From: an uncultured Clostridia bacterium
GTDB lineage: Bacteria > Bacillota > Clostridia > Oscillospirales > Ruminococcaceae
NCBI GenBank assembly: GCA_947626165.1
Contig: CANQRG010000001.1
Location: forward strand, 1-64,000
Direction of reading: 5' to 3'
DNA: 64,000 nucleotides
Part shown: in pieces, positions 27,394-38,191 of the stretch
How the letters are laid out: the number at the start of each line of letters is the position of its first letter
Position numbering within the stretch: position 1 is the first letter of the stretch
Notes under the pieces: model-generated
What the model was told of the DNA's origin: nothing
Databases searched by the model: none
Seen by the model: the letters and a program-made list of their open reading frames with translations, nothing else
Position numbers and translations under genes: made by a program

Positions 27394-27411
27394 TACTACA
27401 ATAGTTTTATT

Positions 27412-27442
27412 GAAAGACTGGAAATTTAACTTCCGGTCTTTC
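27412..27442 (+). promoter_or_regulatory. Strong hairpin at the 5' end of the rimP leader
   Basis: A 12-bp stem with one G-U pair (GAAAGACTGGAA at 27412-27423, TTCCGGTCTTTC at 27431-27442) is followed by GTCTTTGTTT, not a good U-run. It could end transcripts of the upstream amidohydrolase gene weakly, act as an attenuator, or protect the mRNA 5' end. Confidence 0.55.
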
Positions 27443-27524
27443 GTCTTTGTTTAGGAAATTTGAATTTTAGCGTATTTTTGTTATCGGAACCGACTTAAAT
27501 TTCAGAGAAAGGTAAGGCATTAAA

Positions 27525-28016
27525 ATGAATAATAAAAAATCCGGCTCGACAGTTCACAGAATCGCCGAGCTTGCAAAACCTCTTTGCGATGAACTGGGGC
27601 TTGAGCTTTGGGACGTCAAGTTTGAAAAAGAGGGTACAACGTGGTATCTTAGGGTGTTTATTGATAAAGACGGCGGTGTTAATATTGACGACTGCGAGAG
27701 TTTTTCAAGACCGTTCAATAAACTGCTGGATGAAATTGACCCTATATCTCAGTCGTATGTTTTTGAGGTTTCAGGTCCGGGACTGGGAAGACGGTTAAGA
27801 AAGCCTGAGCATTTTGAAAGGTTTATCGGTGAGAAAGTAAGAATACGTTTTATAAGGGCGAGAAACGGCGAAAAGGAAGCGGTCGGAACGCTTATCAGGT
27901 ATTCAAAGCCTGATATTACGGTTTGCTTTGACGGCTCGGAGAAGGAAGATGTTATTCCGATGTCGGAATGTGCATATGTAAAGCTCAATGATGATGAAGA
28001 TTTATTTGACATATAG
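27525..28016 (+). CDS. rimP: Ribosome maturation factor RimP
   Basis: A 163-residue 30S assembly factor. Markers are ELGLELWDVKFEKEGTTWYLRVFIDKDGGVNIDDCESFSRP and YVFEVSGPGLGRRLRKPEHFERFIGEKV. The C-terminal SH3-like domain follows. It is first of the conserved rimP-nusA-ylxR-ylxQ-infB order. The ATG has only a weak SD (GAAAGGTAAGG). Confidence 0.96.
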   Translation: MNNKKSGSTVHRIAELAKPLCDELGLELWDVKFEKEGTTWYLRVFIDKDGGVNIDDCESFSRPFNKLLDEIDPISQSYVFEVSGPGLGRRLRKPEHFERFIGEKVRIRFIRARNGEKEAVGTLIRYSKPDITVCFDGSEKEDVIPMSECAYVKLNDDEDLFDI

Positions 28017-28037
28017 TATAAGGAGGAACAAGAAAAA

Positions 28038-29093
28038 ATGAACAAAGAATTTTTTGAGGCTCTATCACTCTTGGAAGAAGAAAACGGAATAAGCAAGGAT
28101 ATTTTGATTGAGAAGATCGAGCAGGGTATTTTTAAGGCTGTGAAAAAGGATTTCCCTGATACCTTTGAAGAAAACATTTTTGTTAAAATTGATATGGAGA
28201 AAAACAGACTTAATGTAAAAATCAATAAGACTGTAGTCGAAGAGGTTGAGGACGAGGCTAATGAAATAAGTTTAGATGATGCGCTTGAGATTTCAAAAAA
28301 AGCGAAAATCGGTTCTCAGGTCGAAATAAAACTTAATCCTGCAAAGTTCAAGAGAATTGCGGCGCAGTCTGCAAAGCAGTCAATAAGGAGCGATATAAGA
28401 GAAATTGAAAGGCAAAATCTTTTAGCGCTTTATGATAATAAAGAACACGAATGTGTTTCGGCAACTGTGATAAAAATTGAGCCGGATACCCAAAATGCCG
28501 TTGTATCTATTGAGGGCAACGAAGTTTATTTGATAAGAAAAGAGCAGATCCCGGGAGAGACGCTTCACGAGGGAGATATTATAAAGGTCTATGTTGTCGG
28601 TATAATCAATCCGGAAAAGCGTCCTTTAGTTAAAATTTCAAGAACGCACAGGGATTTGGTAAAGAGATTGTTTGAGATAGAGGTTCCGGAGGTATATGAC
28701 GGAACGGTTGAAATTATGGGAATTTCAAGAGAAGCAGGTTCAAGAAGCAAGGTAGCTGTAAGATCGAAGGACGAGAACGTAGACGCAGTAGGCGCCTGCA
28801 TAGGACCAAGGCGTTCAAGGATATCAGCTATTGTAAAGGAGTTAAACGGAGAAAAAATAGATATTATCCCATACAGCGATGACGATGCGGAATATATTGC
28901 GTCAGCTCTTTCTCCTTCCGACGTAGTAAAGGTTATGCTTGCAGAGGACGGAACAAGAGCAAGCGAGGTCATTGTTCCTGACGATCAGCTTTCTCTTGCA
29001 ATAGGAAACAGAGGACAAAACGCTAAACTTGCCGCAAAGCTGACAGGATATAAAATTGATATCAGTCCTGAAAATCCGATTGAGATAGAATAA
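28038..29093 (+). CDS. nusA: Transcription elongation/termination factor NusA
   Basis: A 351-residue factor that binds RNA polymerase and modulates pausing, termination and antitermination. The N-terminal domain spans ~1-125, S1 ~135-200, and two KH domains ~205-345 (GACIGPRRSRISAIVKELNGEKIDII; LAIGNRGQNAKLAAKLTGYKIDI). As in other Gram-positives, the C-terminal acidic repeats of E. coli NusA are missing. The ATG follows AAGGAGGAA. Confidence 0.97.
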   Translation: MNKEFFEALSLLEEENGISKDILIEKIEQGIFKAVKKDFPDTFEENIFVKIDMEKNRLNVKINKTVVEEVEDEANEISLDDALEISKKAKIGSQVEIKLNPAKFKRIAAQSAKQSIRSDIREIERQNLLALYDNKEHECVSATVIKIEPDTQNAVVSIEGNEVYLIRKEQIPGETLHEGDIIKVYVVGIINPEKRPLVKISRTHRDLVKRLFEIEVPEVYDGTVEIMGISREAGSRSKVAVRSKDENVDAVGACIGPRRSRISAIVKELNGEKIDIIPYSDDDAEYIASALSPSDVVKVMLAEDGTRASEVIVPDDQLSLAIGNRGQNAKLAAKLTGYKIDISPENPIEIE

Positions 29094-29167
29094 TATATAA
29101 GTAAAAGCAAACTAAATATAACTGAGATTAAATCGTTCAGGCGAGAGGTAAAGGAAGATAGCCATAT

Positions 29168-29431
29168 ATGAAAACTAAGAAAATTCCTATGAGAATGTGC
29201 ATAGGCTGCGGTGAAAAGAAGCCTAAAAAAGAGCTTGTACGCGTTGTTAAATCAAAAGAGGGTGAAATTTCGCTCGACTTGACAGGAAAGAAATCGGGAA
29301 GGGGCGCATATATCTGCGGTGATTTGAAATGCCTTCAGAAAGCGAGAAAGTCGAGAAGGCTTGAAAAAAGCTTTTCGTGTCAGATATCAGACGATATATA
29401 TGACACAATGGAAAGCGAGCTGTCTAAATGA
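29168..29431 (+). CDS. ylxR: YlxR family RNA-binding protein (RNase P modulator RnpM)
   Basis: An 87-residue basic protein with the YlxR signature RMCIGCGEKKPKKELVRVVK and KKSGRGAYIC. Recent work on Bacillus YlxR (RnpM) links it to RNase P. It overlaps ylxQ by 4 nt (ATGA), showing translational coupling. The SD AGAGGTAAAGGA is imperfect. Confidence 0.93.
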   Translation: MKTKKIPMRMCIGCGEKKPKKELVRVVKSKEGEISLDLTGKKSGRGAYICGDLKCLQKARKSRRLEKSFSCQISDDIYDTMESELSK

Positions 29432-29790
29432 ATAAGATAATGGGTCTTTTAACAATGGCTAGGAGAGCAGGTAAACTTTCTCTCGGAATGGATATGTGCA
29501 AGGAATCTTGCAAAAGCGGGAGTTCAAAGGGTATATGTACTGCTGTTGACATTTCACCTAAAAGTCTTAAAGAAATTAAGTTTGTTTGCTTGAACGAAAA
29601 TGTGCCGCTTTATTCTCTAGGTATAGATATGGAAACGGTCGGAGTAGAGCTTGGTAAAAAAGTCGGGATAATATCGGTCAACGACGGCGGATTTATGAAA
29701 AAAGCGAAAAATTATATGAAAGAAATTGAAATAGATGATGATACGTTCAATGTTAAGGAGGTTATTGAAACCTATGGTAAAAAACTATAA
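29428..29790 (+). CDS. ylxQ: YlxQ, L7Ae-like RNA-binding protein
   Basis: A 120-residue protein with the L7Ae/L30e fold pattern: [21 protein letters not shown], then [16 protein letters not shown] and the [19 protein letters not shown] segment. In Bacillus this kink-turn binder is non-essential. The C-terminus overlaps the start of infB by 17 nt. No unusual features. Confidence 0.9.
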   Translation: MNKIMGLLTMARRAGKLSLGMDMCKESCKSGSSKGICTAVDISPKSLKEIKFVCLNENVPLYSLGIDMETVGVELGKKVGIISVNDGGFMKKAKNYMKEIEIDDDTFNVKEVIETYGKKL

Positions 29791-32278
29791 ACTCGGAGAG
29801 CTTGCTAAAGATTTAAAACTTACTCCTTCAGAAGTTGCTAAATGCCTTGAGGGAGTATTTGGAGACTCTAAAAAGACAGTTTCGTCGCTTACCCCGGAAG
29901 AGGTAACATATGTATTTGAATATTTTACCCAGAAAAATCAGGTCGAGAGCTTTGATAAATATTTTGCAAGCGGTGTTGTTAAAGAAGAGAAAAAGGAAAA
30001 GCCAAAGCCTAAAAAGTCAGAAAAGAAGCCTGCTGCAAAAGCGGAGAAGAAGTCTGTAAGCAAGCCTAAAAAGGCGGCAGAATCAGAAAATTCTAAAAAG
30101 AAGACAGAAAAGCCGCCAAAGACAGCAGTTAAAACGGCTGAACCAGAGAAAAAGGCTGAAAAGAAAACAGAGAAAAAGCCGCAGTCGCAGAAGAAGAAAA
30201 CACCTCCTAAAAAGCAGGATCACGGAACAAAGCAGAAACTTGTTTCAACCGGTTCTTCTCAGAGCGGAGTAACCGTTTCAAAGGGCGAAGAAACGCACTC
30301 TAACACCAAGACTGTTGATACAAGGGGAAGCTATGTAAACCTGGATAAATACAACGAGAAGTATGACACTCTTGCCGAAACAAAGTCGGGAAGAGGAAGG
30401 GATAACTATACCAAAAAACAGAAGATAAAACAAAAGTCTCAGCAATACAGAAAACAGCGCAAGTCAAACAAGGTTGAAACAGAGGCTCAGAAACTTAAAA
30501 GGCTGGAGCTTGAGCGTGCAAGAAAACAGCAGCTCAAGGTTTCAATTCCTGACGAGATAACTGTATCAGAGCTTGCTTCGAGATTAAAGGTTGTTGCAAC
30601 CGAGGTTATAAAGAAGCTAATGGGTCTTGGCGTAATGGCATCAATTAACGAGGTCGTTGATTTTGATACCGCGTCACTGGTTGCTGAGGAGCTTGGCGCT
30701 AAGGTTGAAAAGGAAGTACACATAACTATTGAAGAACGTCTTATTGTCGATGAAGAAGATAAGGAAGAGGATTTAGTTGAGAGATGTCCGGTAGTAGTTG
30801 TTATGGGACACGTCGATCACGGAAAGACCTCGATACTTGACAGAATTCGCAACGCGCACGTTACTGACTCTGAGGCTGGCGGAATTACACAGCATATCGG
30901 AGCATATCAGGTTATGTGCAACGGTAAGCCTATTACTTTCCTTGACACCCCCGGACACGAGGCGTTCACAGCTATGAGGCTAAGAGGAGCGCAGGCTACT
31001 GATATTGCTATACTGGTTGTTGCGGCAGACGACGGAGTTATGCCTCAGACTGTTGAAGCTATAAACCACGCAAAGGCGGCAGGGGTATCTATAATTGTCG
31101 CTATAAATAAGATGGACAAAGAGGGCGCAAACCCAGACAGAATAAAGCAGGAATTGACCGAGCATGAAATTCTTTGCGAGGAATGGGGCGGAGACGTTAT
31201 CTGCGTTCCGGTATCTGCTGTTACAGGAATGGGAATTGACGAGCTTTTGGAAAACATATTGCTTGTTGCGGAGGTCAAAGAGCTTAAAGCTAATCCGAAC
31301 AGGCTCGGAAAAGGAACCGTTATTGAGGCTAGGTTAGATAAGGGCAGAGGACCTGTTGCGACTATACTTGTTCAGAATGGAACGCTCAATTCGGGAGATA
31401 TTATTATAGCAGGAACTGCTGTTGGAAGAGTAAGGACAATGAGAAACGACAAGGGCGAGGAGATAAAGTCGGCAGGACCTTCGACCCCTGTTGAGATAAC
31501 AGGTTTGGGCGAGGTTCCTGACGCCGGAGACGCCTTTAATGTCGTTGCGGACGAAAAGCTCGCAAGAGAGCTTGCAGAGCAGAGAAAGCATCAGGCAAAG
31601 GAAGAGATATTCGGGCAGTATCAAAAGGTTACTTTGGAAAACCTGTTCAGCCAGATCACAGAGGGAGAGAGAAAAGAGCTTCCTATCATTGTTAAGGCTG
31701 ACGTTCAGGGTTCGGTCGAGGCTGTTAAGCAATCTCTTGAAAAGATATCAAACGACGAGGTAAGAGTTAAGGTTATCCACGGCGCTGTTGGTGCTGTTTC
31801 AGAGGGCGACGTTATGCTGGCGGCTGCTTCAAACGCTATTATCGTTGGATTTAACGTGCGTCCTGACCCTATCGCTAAAGAGAGCGCCGAGCGTGACGGA
31901 GTTGATATCCGTCTTTACAGAATTATTTACGACGCAATCGAGGAGATAGAGGACGCTATGAAGGGTATGCTTGCGCCTAAATACCGTGAGGTCGAAACTG
32001 CCCGTGCAGAGGTAAGACAGGTATACAAGATTTCAAATGTCGGTCAGGTTGCAGGATGTTATGTTCTGTCGGGCAAAATCGGCAGGAACAACGAAATAAG
32101 AGTTGTTCGTGACGGTATCGTTATCGCTGAGGATAAGATGGCAAGTCTGAAAAGGTTTAAAGACGACGTTAAAGAGGTTTCAGAAGGGTATGAATGCGGT
32201 ATATCTCTTGAGAAATTTTCCGATATTAAAGAGGGAGATATTTTAGAAGCCTTCTATATGGAAGAGTACAGAGACTAG
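29774..32278 (+). CDS. infB: Translation initiation factor IF-2
   Basis: A GTPase that places initiator tRNA on the 30S subunit, 834 residues. The start is set at the ATG 29774 because AAGGAGG (29755-29761) precedes it and it gives the family start [16 protein letters not shown]. Residues ~70-250 are low-complexity Lys/Pro/Ala-rich. An IF2_N module follows (~255-305). The GTPase motifs are GHVDHGKT (~345), DTPGHEAF (~390) and NKMD (~445); domains II-IV run to the C-terminus. An in-frame start 13 codons upstream has no SD. Confidence 0.97.
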   Translation: MVKNYKLGELAKDLKLTPSEVAKCLEGVFGDSKKTVSSLTPEEVTYVFEYFTQKNQVESFDKYFASGVVKEEKKEKPKPKKSEKKPAAKAEKKSVSKPKKAAESENSKKKTEKPPKTAVKTAEPEKKAEKKTEKKPQSQKKKTPPKKQDHGTKQKLVSTGSSQSGVTVSKGEETHSNTKTVDTRGSYVNLDKYNEKYDTLAETKSGRGRDNYTKKQKIKQKSQQYRKQRKSNKVETEAQKLKRLELERARKQQLKVSIPDEITVSELASRLKVVATEVIKKLMGLGVMASINEVVDFDTASLVAEELGAKVEKEVHITIEERLIVDEEDKEEDLVERCPVVVVMGHVDHGKTSILDRIRNAHVTDSEAGGITQHIGAYQVMCNGKPITFLDTPGHEAFTAMRLRGAQATDIAILVVAADDGVMPQTVEAINHAKAAGVSIIVAINKMDKEGANPDRIKQELTEHEILCEEWGGDVICVPVSAVTGMGIDELLENILLVAEVKELKANPNRLGKGTVIEARLDKGRGPVATILVQNGTLNSGDIIIAGTAVGRVRTMRNDKGEEIKSAGPSTPVEITGLGEVPDAGDAFNVVADEKLARELAEQRKHQAKEEIFGQYQKVTLENLFSQITEGERKELPIIVKADVQGSVEAVKQSLEKISNDEVRVKVIHGAVGAVSEGDVMLAAASNAIIVGFNVRPDPIAKESAERDGVDIRLYRIIYDAIEEIEDAMKGMLAPKYREVETARAEVRQVYKISNVGQVAGCYVLSGKIGRNNEIRVVRDGIVIAEDKMASLKRFKDDVKEVSEGYECGISLEKFSDIKEGDILEAFYMEEYRD

Positions 32279-32352
32279 CGTAAAAATACTTAATTCAGAC
32301 CTACTGGTCTTTACAGCAGGCATATATATCAAAACTTTAAGGAGAGAACAAA

Positions 32353-32733
32353 TTGGCAGGTTACAAACCAAGAAGATTATCTGAGGATATAAGAAGAATT
32401 ATTTCAGGTAAAATAAGAGATTTAAAAGACCCTAGAATCAATAACAACGGTATGATAACGATTGTTCGCTGTGATGTTTCAAACGATATCTCGTACTGTA
32501 AGGTTTATGTTTCGTCTTATGAGGGGTTTGAAAAGGCAAAGGAAGCTGTTAAAGGTTTTGAGTCGGCGTCTGGGCTTTTAAAGCGTGAAATTTCCAATGT
32601 TCTCAGACTGAGAAAATGCCCCGAACTGGAATTTGTCGCTGATAATTCTATGGAACATTCTATTAAAATCAACAAGATTTTAAAGGAGGTTTCAAGTGAT
32701 AGATCGATGTCTGATGACGACAGCGAGAAATAA
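32353..32733 (+). CDS. rbfA: Ribosome-binding factor A
   Basis: A 126-residue 30S maturation factor of KH-like fold: RLSEDIRRIISGKIRDLKDPRI, VSNDISYCKVYVSSYE, LRLRKCPELEFVADNSMEHSIKINKIL. The start is TTG after AAGGAGAG (32339-32346). It follows infB with a 74-bp gap containing a short AGACC/GGTCT hairpin. Confidence 0.95.
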   Translation: MAGYKPRRLSEDIRRIISGKIRDLKDPRINNNGMITIVRCDVSNDISYCKVYVSSYEGFEKAKEAVKGFESASGLLKREISNVLRLRKCPELEFVADNSMEHSIKINKILKEVSSDRSMSDDDSEK

Positions 32734-32790
32734 TGATAGGTTGGATCACGTTAAACAATTAAGTGATTTCCGCAAAGGAGTGACATACAA

Positions 32791-33747
32791 GTGGATTTTT
32801 CAAAGGTAAAAAGCTTTTTGGAAAGCGACGAATGTGATAATGTAACGATTTTAACGCATAAAAGTCCTGACGGCGATACCTTAGGCGGGGGCTTTGCACT
32901 ATGCTATCTGCTTAGGGATATGGGAAAGAAAGCTAATGTTGTAAATAACGAGCCTTTCCCTAAAAAGTATAAAGAGTTTATGTACCCTGATTACGAGCCT
33001 ATGGATTTTGAGGAAAAGTGCGTTATTGCGGTGGACATCGCCAGTTTGGAGCTGTTAGGCGATAATTTGTCTGAGTACAAAAAAGAGGGAAAAGTCGACC
33101 TTTGTATAGATCACCATATGACAAATAAAAAATATGCGAAGCTGTATTATATTGATAATGATTCTGCGGCAGCTTGCCAGACATTATATGAGCTGATAAA
33201 ATATATGAAAAGACCTATAACAAGGCTGATTGCGACTTGTCTTTATATCGGCATTGCGACAGACACCGGCTGCTTTAAGTTTGAAAGCGTTTCGCCTAAA
33301 ACACATATGATAGCGGCTGAGCTTATTTCATACGGTATAAATCACGGATATTTAAACCGTATGATGTTTGATGTCAAGCCAAGGGGAGTAATAAAGGTCG
33401 AGCAGGAGGTTTTGAGAAATCTAAAATTCTGCTTTGATGACAGATGCGCTATTGAATTTGTGCCGAAGGCTCTTATAGACAACAGCGGTGTGGAGTCTGC
33501 CGAGTTTGAGGAACTGGCGACAATTCCTCTCACAGTTGAGGGTGTTGAAGTCGGCATAACCATTAAAGAAAAGGGCAATAACGATTATAAGCTGTCGGTA
33601 AGGACTACCGATAAGCACGACGCTTGTGCATTTTGCAAAAGCTTCGGCGGCGGAGGTCATCTTCGTGCTGCCGGCTGTCAGATAAGCGGAACATTTGACG
33701 AGGTTATGAAAAAGATAACAGACAGAGCCGCTGAGATGTTTGAATAA
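32791..33747 (+). CDS. nrnA: NrnA-type DHH phosphoesterase
   Basis: A 318-residue enzyme expected to degrade nano-RNA and/or dephosphorylate 3'-phosphoadenosine 5'-phosphate. DHH motifs are THKSPDGDTLGGG (motif I), AVDIAS (II), CIDHHMTN (III), IATDTGCFKFES (IV), and a DHHA1 domain with GGGGHLRAAGC near the C-terminus. The start is GTG after AAAGGAGTG. Its place between rbfA and truB is the common Firmicutes order. Confidence 0.93.
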   Translation: MDFSKVKSFLESDECDNVTILTHKSPDGDTLGGGFALCYLLRDMGKKANVVNNEPFPKKYKEFMYPDYEPMDFEEKCVIAVDIASLELLGDNLSEYKKEGKVDLCIDHHMTNKKYAKLYYIDNDSAAACQTLYELIKYMKRPITRLIATCLYIGIATDTGCFKFESVSPKTHMIAAELISYGINHGYLNRMMFDVKPRGVIKVEQEVLRNLKFCFDDRCAIEFVPKALIDNSGVESAEFEELATIPLTVEGVEVGITIKEKGNNDYKLSVRTTDKHDACAFCKSFGGGGHLRAAGCQISGTFDEVMKKITDRAAEMFE

Positions 33748-33757
33748 TTATAAAGCT

Positions 33758-34660
33758 ATGGATAAAGAATTAAACGGAATTATCGTTATAAACAAGCCTA
33801 AGGGGTTTACATCCTTTGATGTTATTGCAAAGCTGAGAGGTATCCTTCATATCAAAAGGCTGGGTCACGCAGGAACACTAGACCCTATGGCTACGGGAGT
33901 TTTGCCTGTTTTTGTCGGCAAGGCGACAAAGGCTTGTGATATTTTGCCTAACAATGAAAAGAGCTATAAAGCAAGATTTAAGCTAAGTATAAAGACAGAT
34001 ACACAGGATATTACAGGCAAAATCATTTTTGAGGAAAAGTCAGACATCAAATTTGACAGGCTAAGAGAAAATGTCAAGATGTTTTTAGGCGAAACAGAAC
34101 AGCTTCCACCGATGTACTCGGCAGTATCAATAGGCGGAAAGCGCCTTTATGAGCTTGCACGAGAGGGTAAAGAGGTAGAGAGAAAGCCGAGAAAGATCAA
34201 TGTCAAAAGCATAGAAGTCACAGAATTTGACGAGAAAACTCAAACAGGAGAAATAGAGGTACACTGCTCTAAGGGAACGTATATAAGAACCATAATTCAC
34301 GATTTGGGCGAGTCTCTCGGCACAGGCGGAGTTTTGACGTCTCTTGAAAGAACATCGTCTAGCGGATATGATATTTCTCAAAGCCATACGCTTGACGAGG
34401 TTCGTGTGCTTATAGAAAGCGGTAAAGGTATTGAGGGGATAATGTACCCGATTGACAGTGCTTTTATGATTTATGAAAAAGTCGTTTTAAATCAAAAGCA
34501 TACAAGACTATATAAAAACGGCGTAAAGCTAAGGCTAGAACAGGTTATGGCAAAGGGCGGAAATACATATCGTGTGTACGGAAGTGATAATGTGTTTTTA
34601 GGACTGGCTTTTGCAGACGGAAAAACAAATGAATTTGTTATAAAAAAGAATTTCTTTTAA
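33758..34660 (+). CDS. truB: tRNA pseudouridine-55 synthase TruB
   Basis: Makes pseudouridine 55 in the tRNA T-loop, ~300 residues. Motifs are GIIVINKPKGFTSFDV, GHAGTLDPMATGVLPVFVGKATK (with the catalytic Asp), PMYSAVSIGGKRLYELAREG and GTYIRTIIHDLGE. I place the start at ATG 33758. A TTG at 33740, inside the end of nrnA, is the alternative and adds six residues; neither has a strong SD, suggesting coupling to nrnA. Confidence 0.94.
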   Translation: MDKELNGIIVINKPKGFTSFDVIAKLRGILHIKRLGHAGTLDPMATGVLPVFVGKATKACDILPNNEKSYKARFKLSIKTDTQDITGKIIFEEKSDIKFDRLRENVKMFLGETEQLPPMYSAVSIGGKRLYELAREGKEVERKPRKINVKSIEVTEFDEKTQTGEIEVHCSKGTYIRTIIHDLGESLGTGGVLTSLERTSSSGYDISQSHTLDEVRVLIESGKGIEGIMYPIDSAFMIYEKVVLNQKHTRLYKNGVKLRLEQVMAKGGNTYRVYGSDNVFLGLAFADGKTNEFVIKKNFF

Positions 34661-34712
34661 GCTGAGATTTTGAATGTAATCTAATTCGGTTCTTGGCAAA
34701 GGGATTGATATT

Positions 34713-35639
34713 ATGATTTTAGACATAACAAAAAGCAAAGATGCTTTTAAGAATAAAACTGTTGTAACAATGGGGATATTCGACGGAGTACACAGAGGGC
34801 ATCAGGCTGTTATTAATACCGCTTGTGAGTTTAAAAGGCAGGGGCTGGATGTCGTACTTTTTACATTTAAAACAGATACCGTCACTACAAAGGGCAGAGG
34901 ATTTATAGAAATGCTTTTATCTGACGATTTAAAAAAAGAGCGTTTTGATAAATTGGGAGTCGACTATATATATTCCCCTGCTTTTGATGAAATGAAGAAT
35001 ATGACTTCTGCTCAATTTGTTGAGCAGGTTTTGCATAAAAAACTGAATGCAGAGGTCGTTGTCTGCGGAGAGGATTTTCGCTTCGGAAAGGGAGCAAAAG
35101 GAGACGCAGAAAAATTAAAATTACTGTGTGAAAAGTATCATATAAAGACGGTCATAGTCAAGCAGGCTAAATATGAGGGCAGAAAGATAAGTTCGTCAGA
35201 TATAAGAGACTGCATAAGGCATGGAGAAATCAAAAGGGCAAACGAGATGCTTGGGTACAATTATTATTACAAGCTGCCTGTTCTGCACGGAAACAAAATA
35301 GGCAGAACGCTTGACTTCCCTACGATAAATCAGGAGATCACAAAAGGATATATATTACCTTTGTTCGGGGTTTATATTACCCGAACAAAGATAGATGGCA
35401 AATGGTATAACAGTATTTCAAATATCGGCGTAAAGCCAACGGTTGAGGAAAGGTCTGCGCCGTTGATTGAGACTAATATCCTTGACTTTGAGGGAGATAT
35501 ATACGGACAAGTTGTAGAGGTTGAGCTTATTTGTTTTTTAAGACCGGAGAGGAAGTTTGAAAGTGTTGATGAGCTAAAAAGACAGGTCAAGTCTGATATA
35601 AATAAAACAAGAGAATTTTTTGAACATTGGGAGGATTAA
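34713..35639 (+). CDS. ribF: Bifunctional riboflavin kinase/FAD synthetase
   Basis: Makes FMN and FAD, 308 residues. The N-terminal adenylyltransferase domain (1-~180) has [13 protein letters not shown] and a [10 protein letters not shown] loop; [13 protein letters not shown] follows. The C-terminal flavokinase domain (~185-305) has [13 protein letters not shown] and the NIGVKPTVE stretch. The start at 34713 has a weak SD (AAAGGG, 9-10 nt upstream). The stop is 2 nt before the gltX ATG. Confidence 0.95.
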   Translation: MILDITKSKDAFKNKTVVTMGIFDGVHRGHQAVINTACEFKRQGLDVVLFTFKTDTVTTKGRGFIEMLLSDDLKKERFDKLGVDYIYSPAFDEMKNMTSAQFVEQVLHKKLNAEVVVCGEDFRFGKGAKGDAEKLKLLCEKYHIKTVIVKQAKYEGRKISSSDIRDCIRHGEIKRANEMLGYNYYYKLPVLHGNKIGRTLDFPTINQEITKGYILPLFGVYITRTKIDGKWYNSISNIGVKPTVEERSAPLIETNILDFEGDIYGQVVEVELICFLRPERKFESVDELKRQVKSDINKTREFFEHWED

Positions 35640-35641
35640 TA

Positions 35642-37099
35642 ATGAGTAAGGTAAGAACAAGATTTGCGCCAAGCCCCACAGGGTATATGCATATAGGAAA
35701 CCTAAGAACGGCGCTGTTCACTTATATTATTGCAAAGAAAAACGGCGGAGACTTTATTCTGAGAATTGAGGACACTGACAGAGAAAGACTTGTAGAGGGT
35801 GCGGCCGACGTTATTTACAATACGCTCAGGGAGTGCGGACTAAACTGGGACGAGGGTCCTGACGTTGGAGGGAAATACGGTCCTTATATACAGTCTGAGA
35901 GAATGGGAATGTATAAGGATTATGCAATAGAGCTTGTCGATAAAGGAAAGGCTTATTACTGCTTTTGTGATAAGGAGCGTTTGGACGAGTTAAAGGCTGT
36001 TCAGGAGGCAAGCGGAGTTATGCCTATGTATGACAGGCATTGCAGAAATTTGAGCGACGAGGAAGTTAAAGAAAAGCTTGAAGCCGGAATACCATATGTA
36101 ATCAGGCAAAAGGTTCCCACAGAGGGAGAAACGACATTCCACGATGAGCTTTACGGAGATATAACAACTCCTAACTCAACGCTTGACGATCAGATACTTC
36201 TAAAAAGCGACGGCTATCCGACGTATAATTTCGCAAATGTAGTCGACGACCACCTGATGGGAATTACCCATATAGTAAGGGGAAACGAGTATCTTTCTTC
36301 AACGCCTAAGTATAATCTTCTTTATGAGGCGTTCGGTTGGGAGGTACCTAAGTATATTCACGTTGAGCATATAATGAAGGACAAGCAGCACAAGCTGGCA
36401 AAGCGTGACGGTGACGCGTCTTATCAGGATCTGATAAAGCAGGGCTATCTGACTGAGGCAATACTCAACTATATTGCATTGCTCGGCTGGGCGCCTAAAG
36501 GAGAAAGAGAGATTTTCACACTTCCTGAACTGATTAAGGAATTTGACGTTTCGGGACTTTCAAAGTCACCTGCTATTTTTGACGCTATGAAGCTGAAAGC
36601 GATAAACGGCGAGTATATAAGAAAAATGCCTATTGAGGAGTTTGAAAGCCATGCAATGCCTTATTTAAAGCAGGCTATAAAGAGAGAGGATATAAACTTA
36701 AGAGAGGTTGCAGAGCTTTTGCAGCCGAGAACTGAGCTTTTTACTGATATTCCTGAGCAGGTTGACTTTATTGATAAAATGCCCGAGTATGACAATGCTT
36801 TGTACTGTCATAAAAAGATGAAAACAAATGAGGAAAACTCACTTGTTTCTTTAAAAGAGGTTTTGCCTGTTTTAGAGGGTATTGACGAGAACAGCTGGAA
36901 TCAGGAGACTATATACAACAAGGTAGCAGAACTTGTTAAGAAAATGGAGGTCAAAAACGGAGTTGTATTCTGGCCGCTGAGAGTTGCTGTTTCCGGCAAG
37001 GCTTTCACGCCGGGCGGCGGAGTTGAGCTTTGCGTTATTTTGGGCAAAGACGAGTCCATAAAGAGAGTTAAAACGGCTATAGAAAAGCTGTCAAAGTGA
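35642..37099 (+). CDS. gltX: Glutamyl-tRNA synthetase
   Basis: Class I aminoacyl-tRNA synthetase, 485 residues from ATG 35642, which follows GGGAGGA within the end of ribF. Motifs are [19 protein letters not shown] (HIGH-type) and HKLAKRDGD (KMSKS-type). The zinc-binding cysteines of some GltX are not evident. Whether it charges only tRNA-Glu or also tRNA-Gln cannot be told. It is the last gene of this run. No T-box was found before it, and no good terminator after it. Confidence 0.96.
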   Translation: MSKVRTRFAPSPTGYMHIGNLRTALFTYIIAKKNGGDFILRIEDTDRERLVEGAADVIYNTLRECGLNWDEGPDVGGKYGPYIQSERMGMYKDYAIELVDKGKAYYCFCDKERLDELKAVQEASGVMPMYDRHCRNLSDEEVKEKLEAGIPYVIRQKVPTEGETTFHDELYGDITTPNSTLDDQILLKSDGYPTYNFANVVDDHLMGITHIVRGNEYLSSTPKYNLLYEAFGWEVPKYIHVEHIMKDKQHKLAKRDGDASYQDLIKQGYLTEAILNYIALLGWAPKGEREIFTLPELIKEFDVSGLSKSPAIFDAMKLKAINGEYIRKMPIEEFESHAMPYLKQAIKREDINLREVAELLQPRTELFTDIPEQVDFIDKMPEYDNALYCHKKMKTNEENSLVSLKEVLPVLEGIDENSWNQETIYNKVAELVKKMEVKNGVVFWPLRVAVSGKAFTPGGGVELCVILGKDESIKRVKTAIEKLSK

Positions 37100-37222
37100 G
37101 TTAAGCAGCTTGTCAAGCTAATGACAGGCAAGACCATTTCTTTAGTTTTTCATATAACTATCACAATAAACTGCTAAAATACAGATGATTTAAAAATACT
37201 ATCGTGAGGAGGTTATCCTTAT

Positions 37223-38191
37223 ATGATTGAGGTAAAAAATCTTTCAAAGCATTTTGGAGACAAAAAGGCTGTAGACGGTATTTCCTTTACCGCCGAAGAC
37301 GGTGAAATACTCGGCTTTTTAGGACCTAACGGCGCAGGTAAATCCACAACTATGAATATTCTCACAGGGTACATTTCGTCAACAGACGGCGTTGCGCTGA
37401 TAGACGGGATCGATATTCTGGAAAACCCTATAAAGGCTAAGCAGAAGATAGGCTATCTTCCCGAGCAGCCGCCGCTTTATATGGATATGACTGTTAAGGA
37501 ATATCTTTCGTTTGTGTATGATTTGAAAAAGTGCAAGCTGCCGAGAAATACGCATCTTAAAGACATTTGTAATCTTGTGAAAATAGAAAATGTTTATAAC
37601 AGAGTTATAAAGAACCTTTCAAAGGGATACAAGCAGAGAGTTGGTCTTGCACAGGCACTTGTCGGAAATCCCAACGTGCTTATTTTAGACGAGCCTACTG
37701 TTGGTCTTGACCCTAATCAGATCATTGAAATAAGAACGCTTATCAAAAGGCTAGGCAAAAACCATACGGTTATTCTGTCCTCTCATATTTTGTCTGAGGT
37801 TCAGGCTGTGTGCGATAAAATCGTTGTAATAAATCAGGGTAAGATAGTTGCTGACGATACCGAAGAAAACCTTTCAAAGAACCTTGTAAATAACAATAAA
37901 ATCTCAGTCAAGATAGACGGACCTTATGATGAGGTTGAAAAGGTTATCAGCTCTATAGTCGGCGTTAAAGCTGTTAATATGACATCAAAAGATACCGACG
38001 AATTCTGCGAGTTTTCTATTGAATCTGAGGAGGGCGTTGATATTCGCCGTGAGCTGTTTAAGAGGATTTCTGAGCGAAGCTGGTATATTATGGAGCTTAA
38101 AACTTCGGATATGTCGCTTGAAGATATATTCTTAAGACTTACAGTCGGGGAGAGTATTCCCGCTGTGCAAAGAAACGGAGGTAATGAATAA
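37223..38191 (+). CDS. ABC transporter ATP-binding protein (GldA-like)
   Basis: A 322-residue ATPase with Walker A GPNGAGKST (~residues 34-42), signature LSKGYKQRVGLAQAL, Walker B VLILDEPTVGLDP and an H-loop SSHILSEV. The ~90-residue C-terminal extension is typical of ABC-2 exporters. It is followed by a permease, a GldG-like protein and a DUF4340 protein, the arrangement of the gliding-type ABC systems that also occur in non-gliding Firmicutes. The stop overlaps the permease start as TAATG. The ATG follows GAGGAGG. Confidence 0.9.
   Translation: MIEVKNLSKHFGDKKAVDGISFTAEDGEILGFLGPNGAGKSTTMNILTGYISSTDGVALIDGIDILENPIKAKQKIGYLPEQPPLYMDMTVKEYLSFVYDLKKCKLPRNTHLKDICNLVKIENVYNRVIKNLSKGYKQRVGLAQALVGNPNVLILDEPTVGLDPNQIIEIRTLIKRLGKNHTVILSSHILSEVQAVCDKIVVINQGKIVADDTEENLSKNLVNNNKISVKIDGPYDEVEKVISSIVGVKAVNMTSKDTDEFCEFSIESEEGVDIRRELFKRISERSWYIMELKTSDMSLEDIFLRLTVGESIPAVQRNGGNE

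Noticed and set aside
37100-37222. Terminator after gltX
   Set aside because: An 8-bp hairpin (GCTTGTCA/TGACAGGC) is present but lacks a T-tract, so I did not call it.
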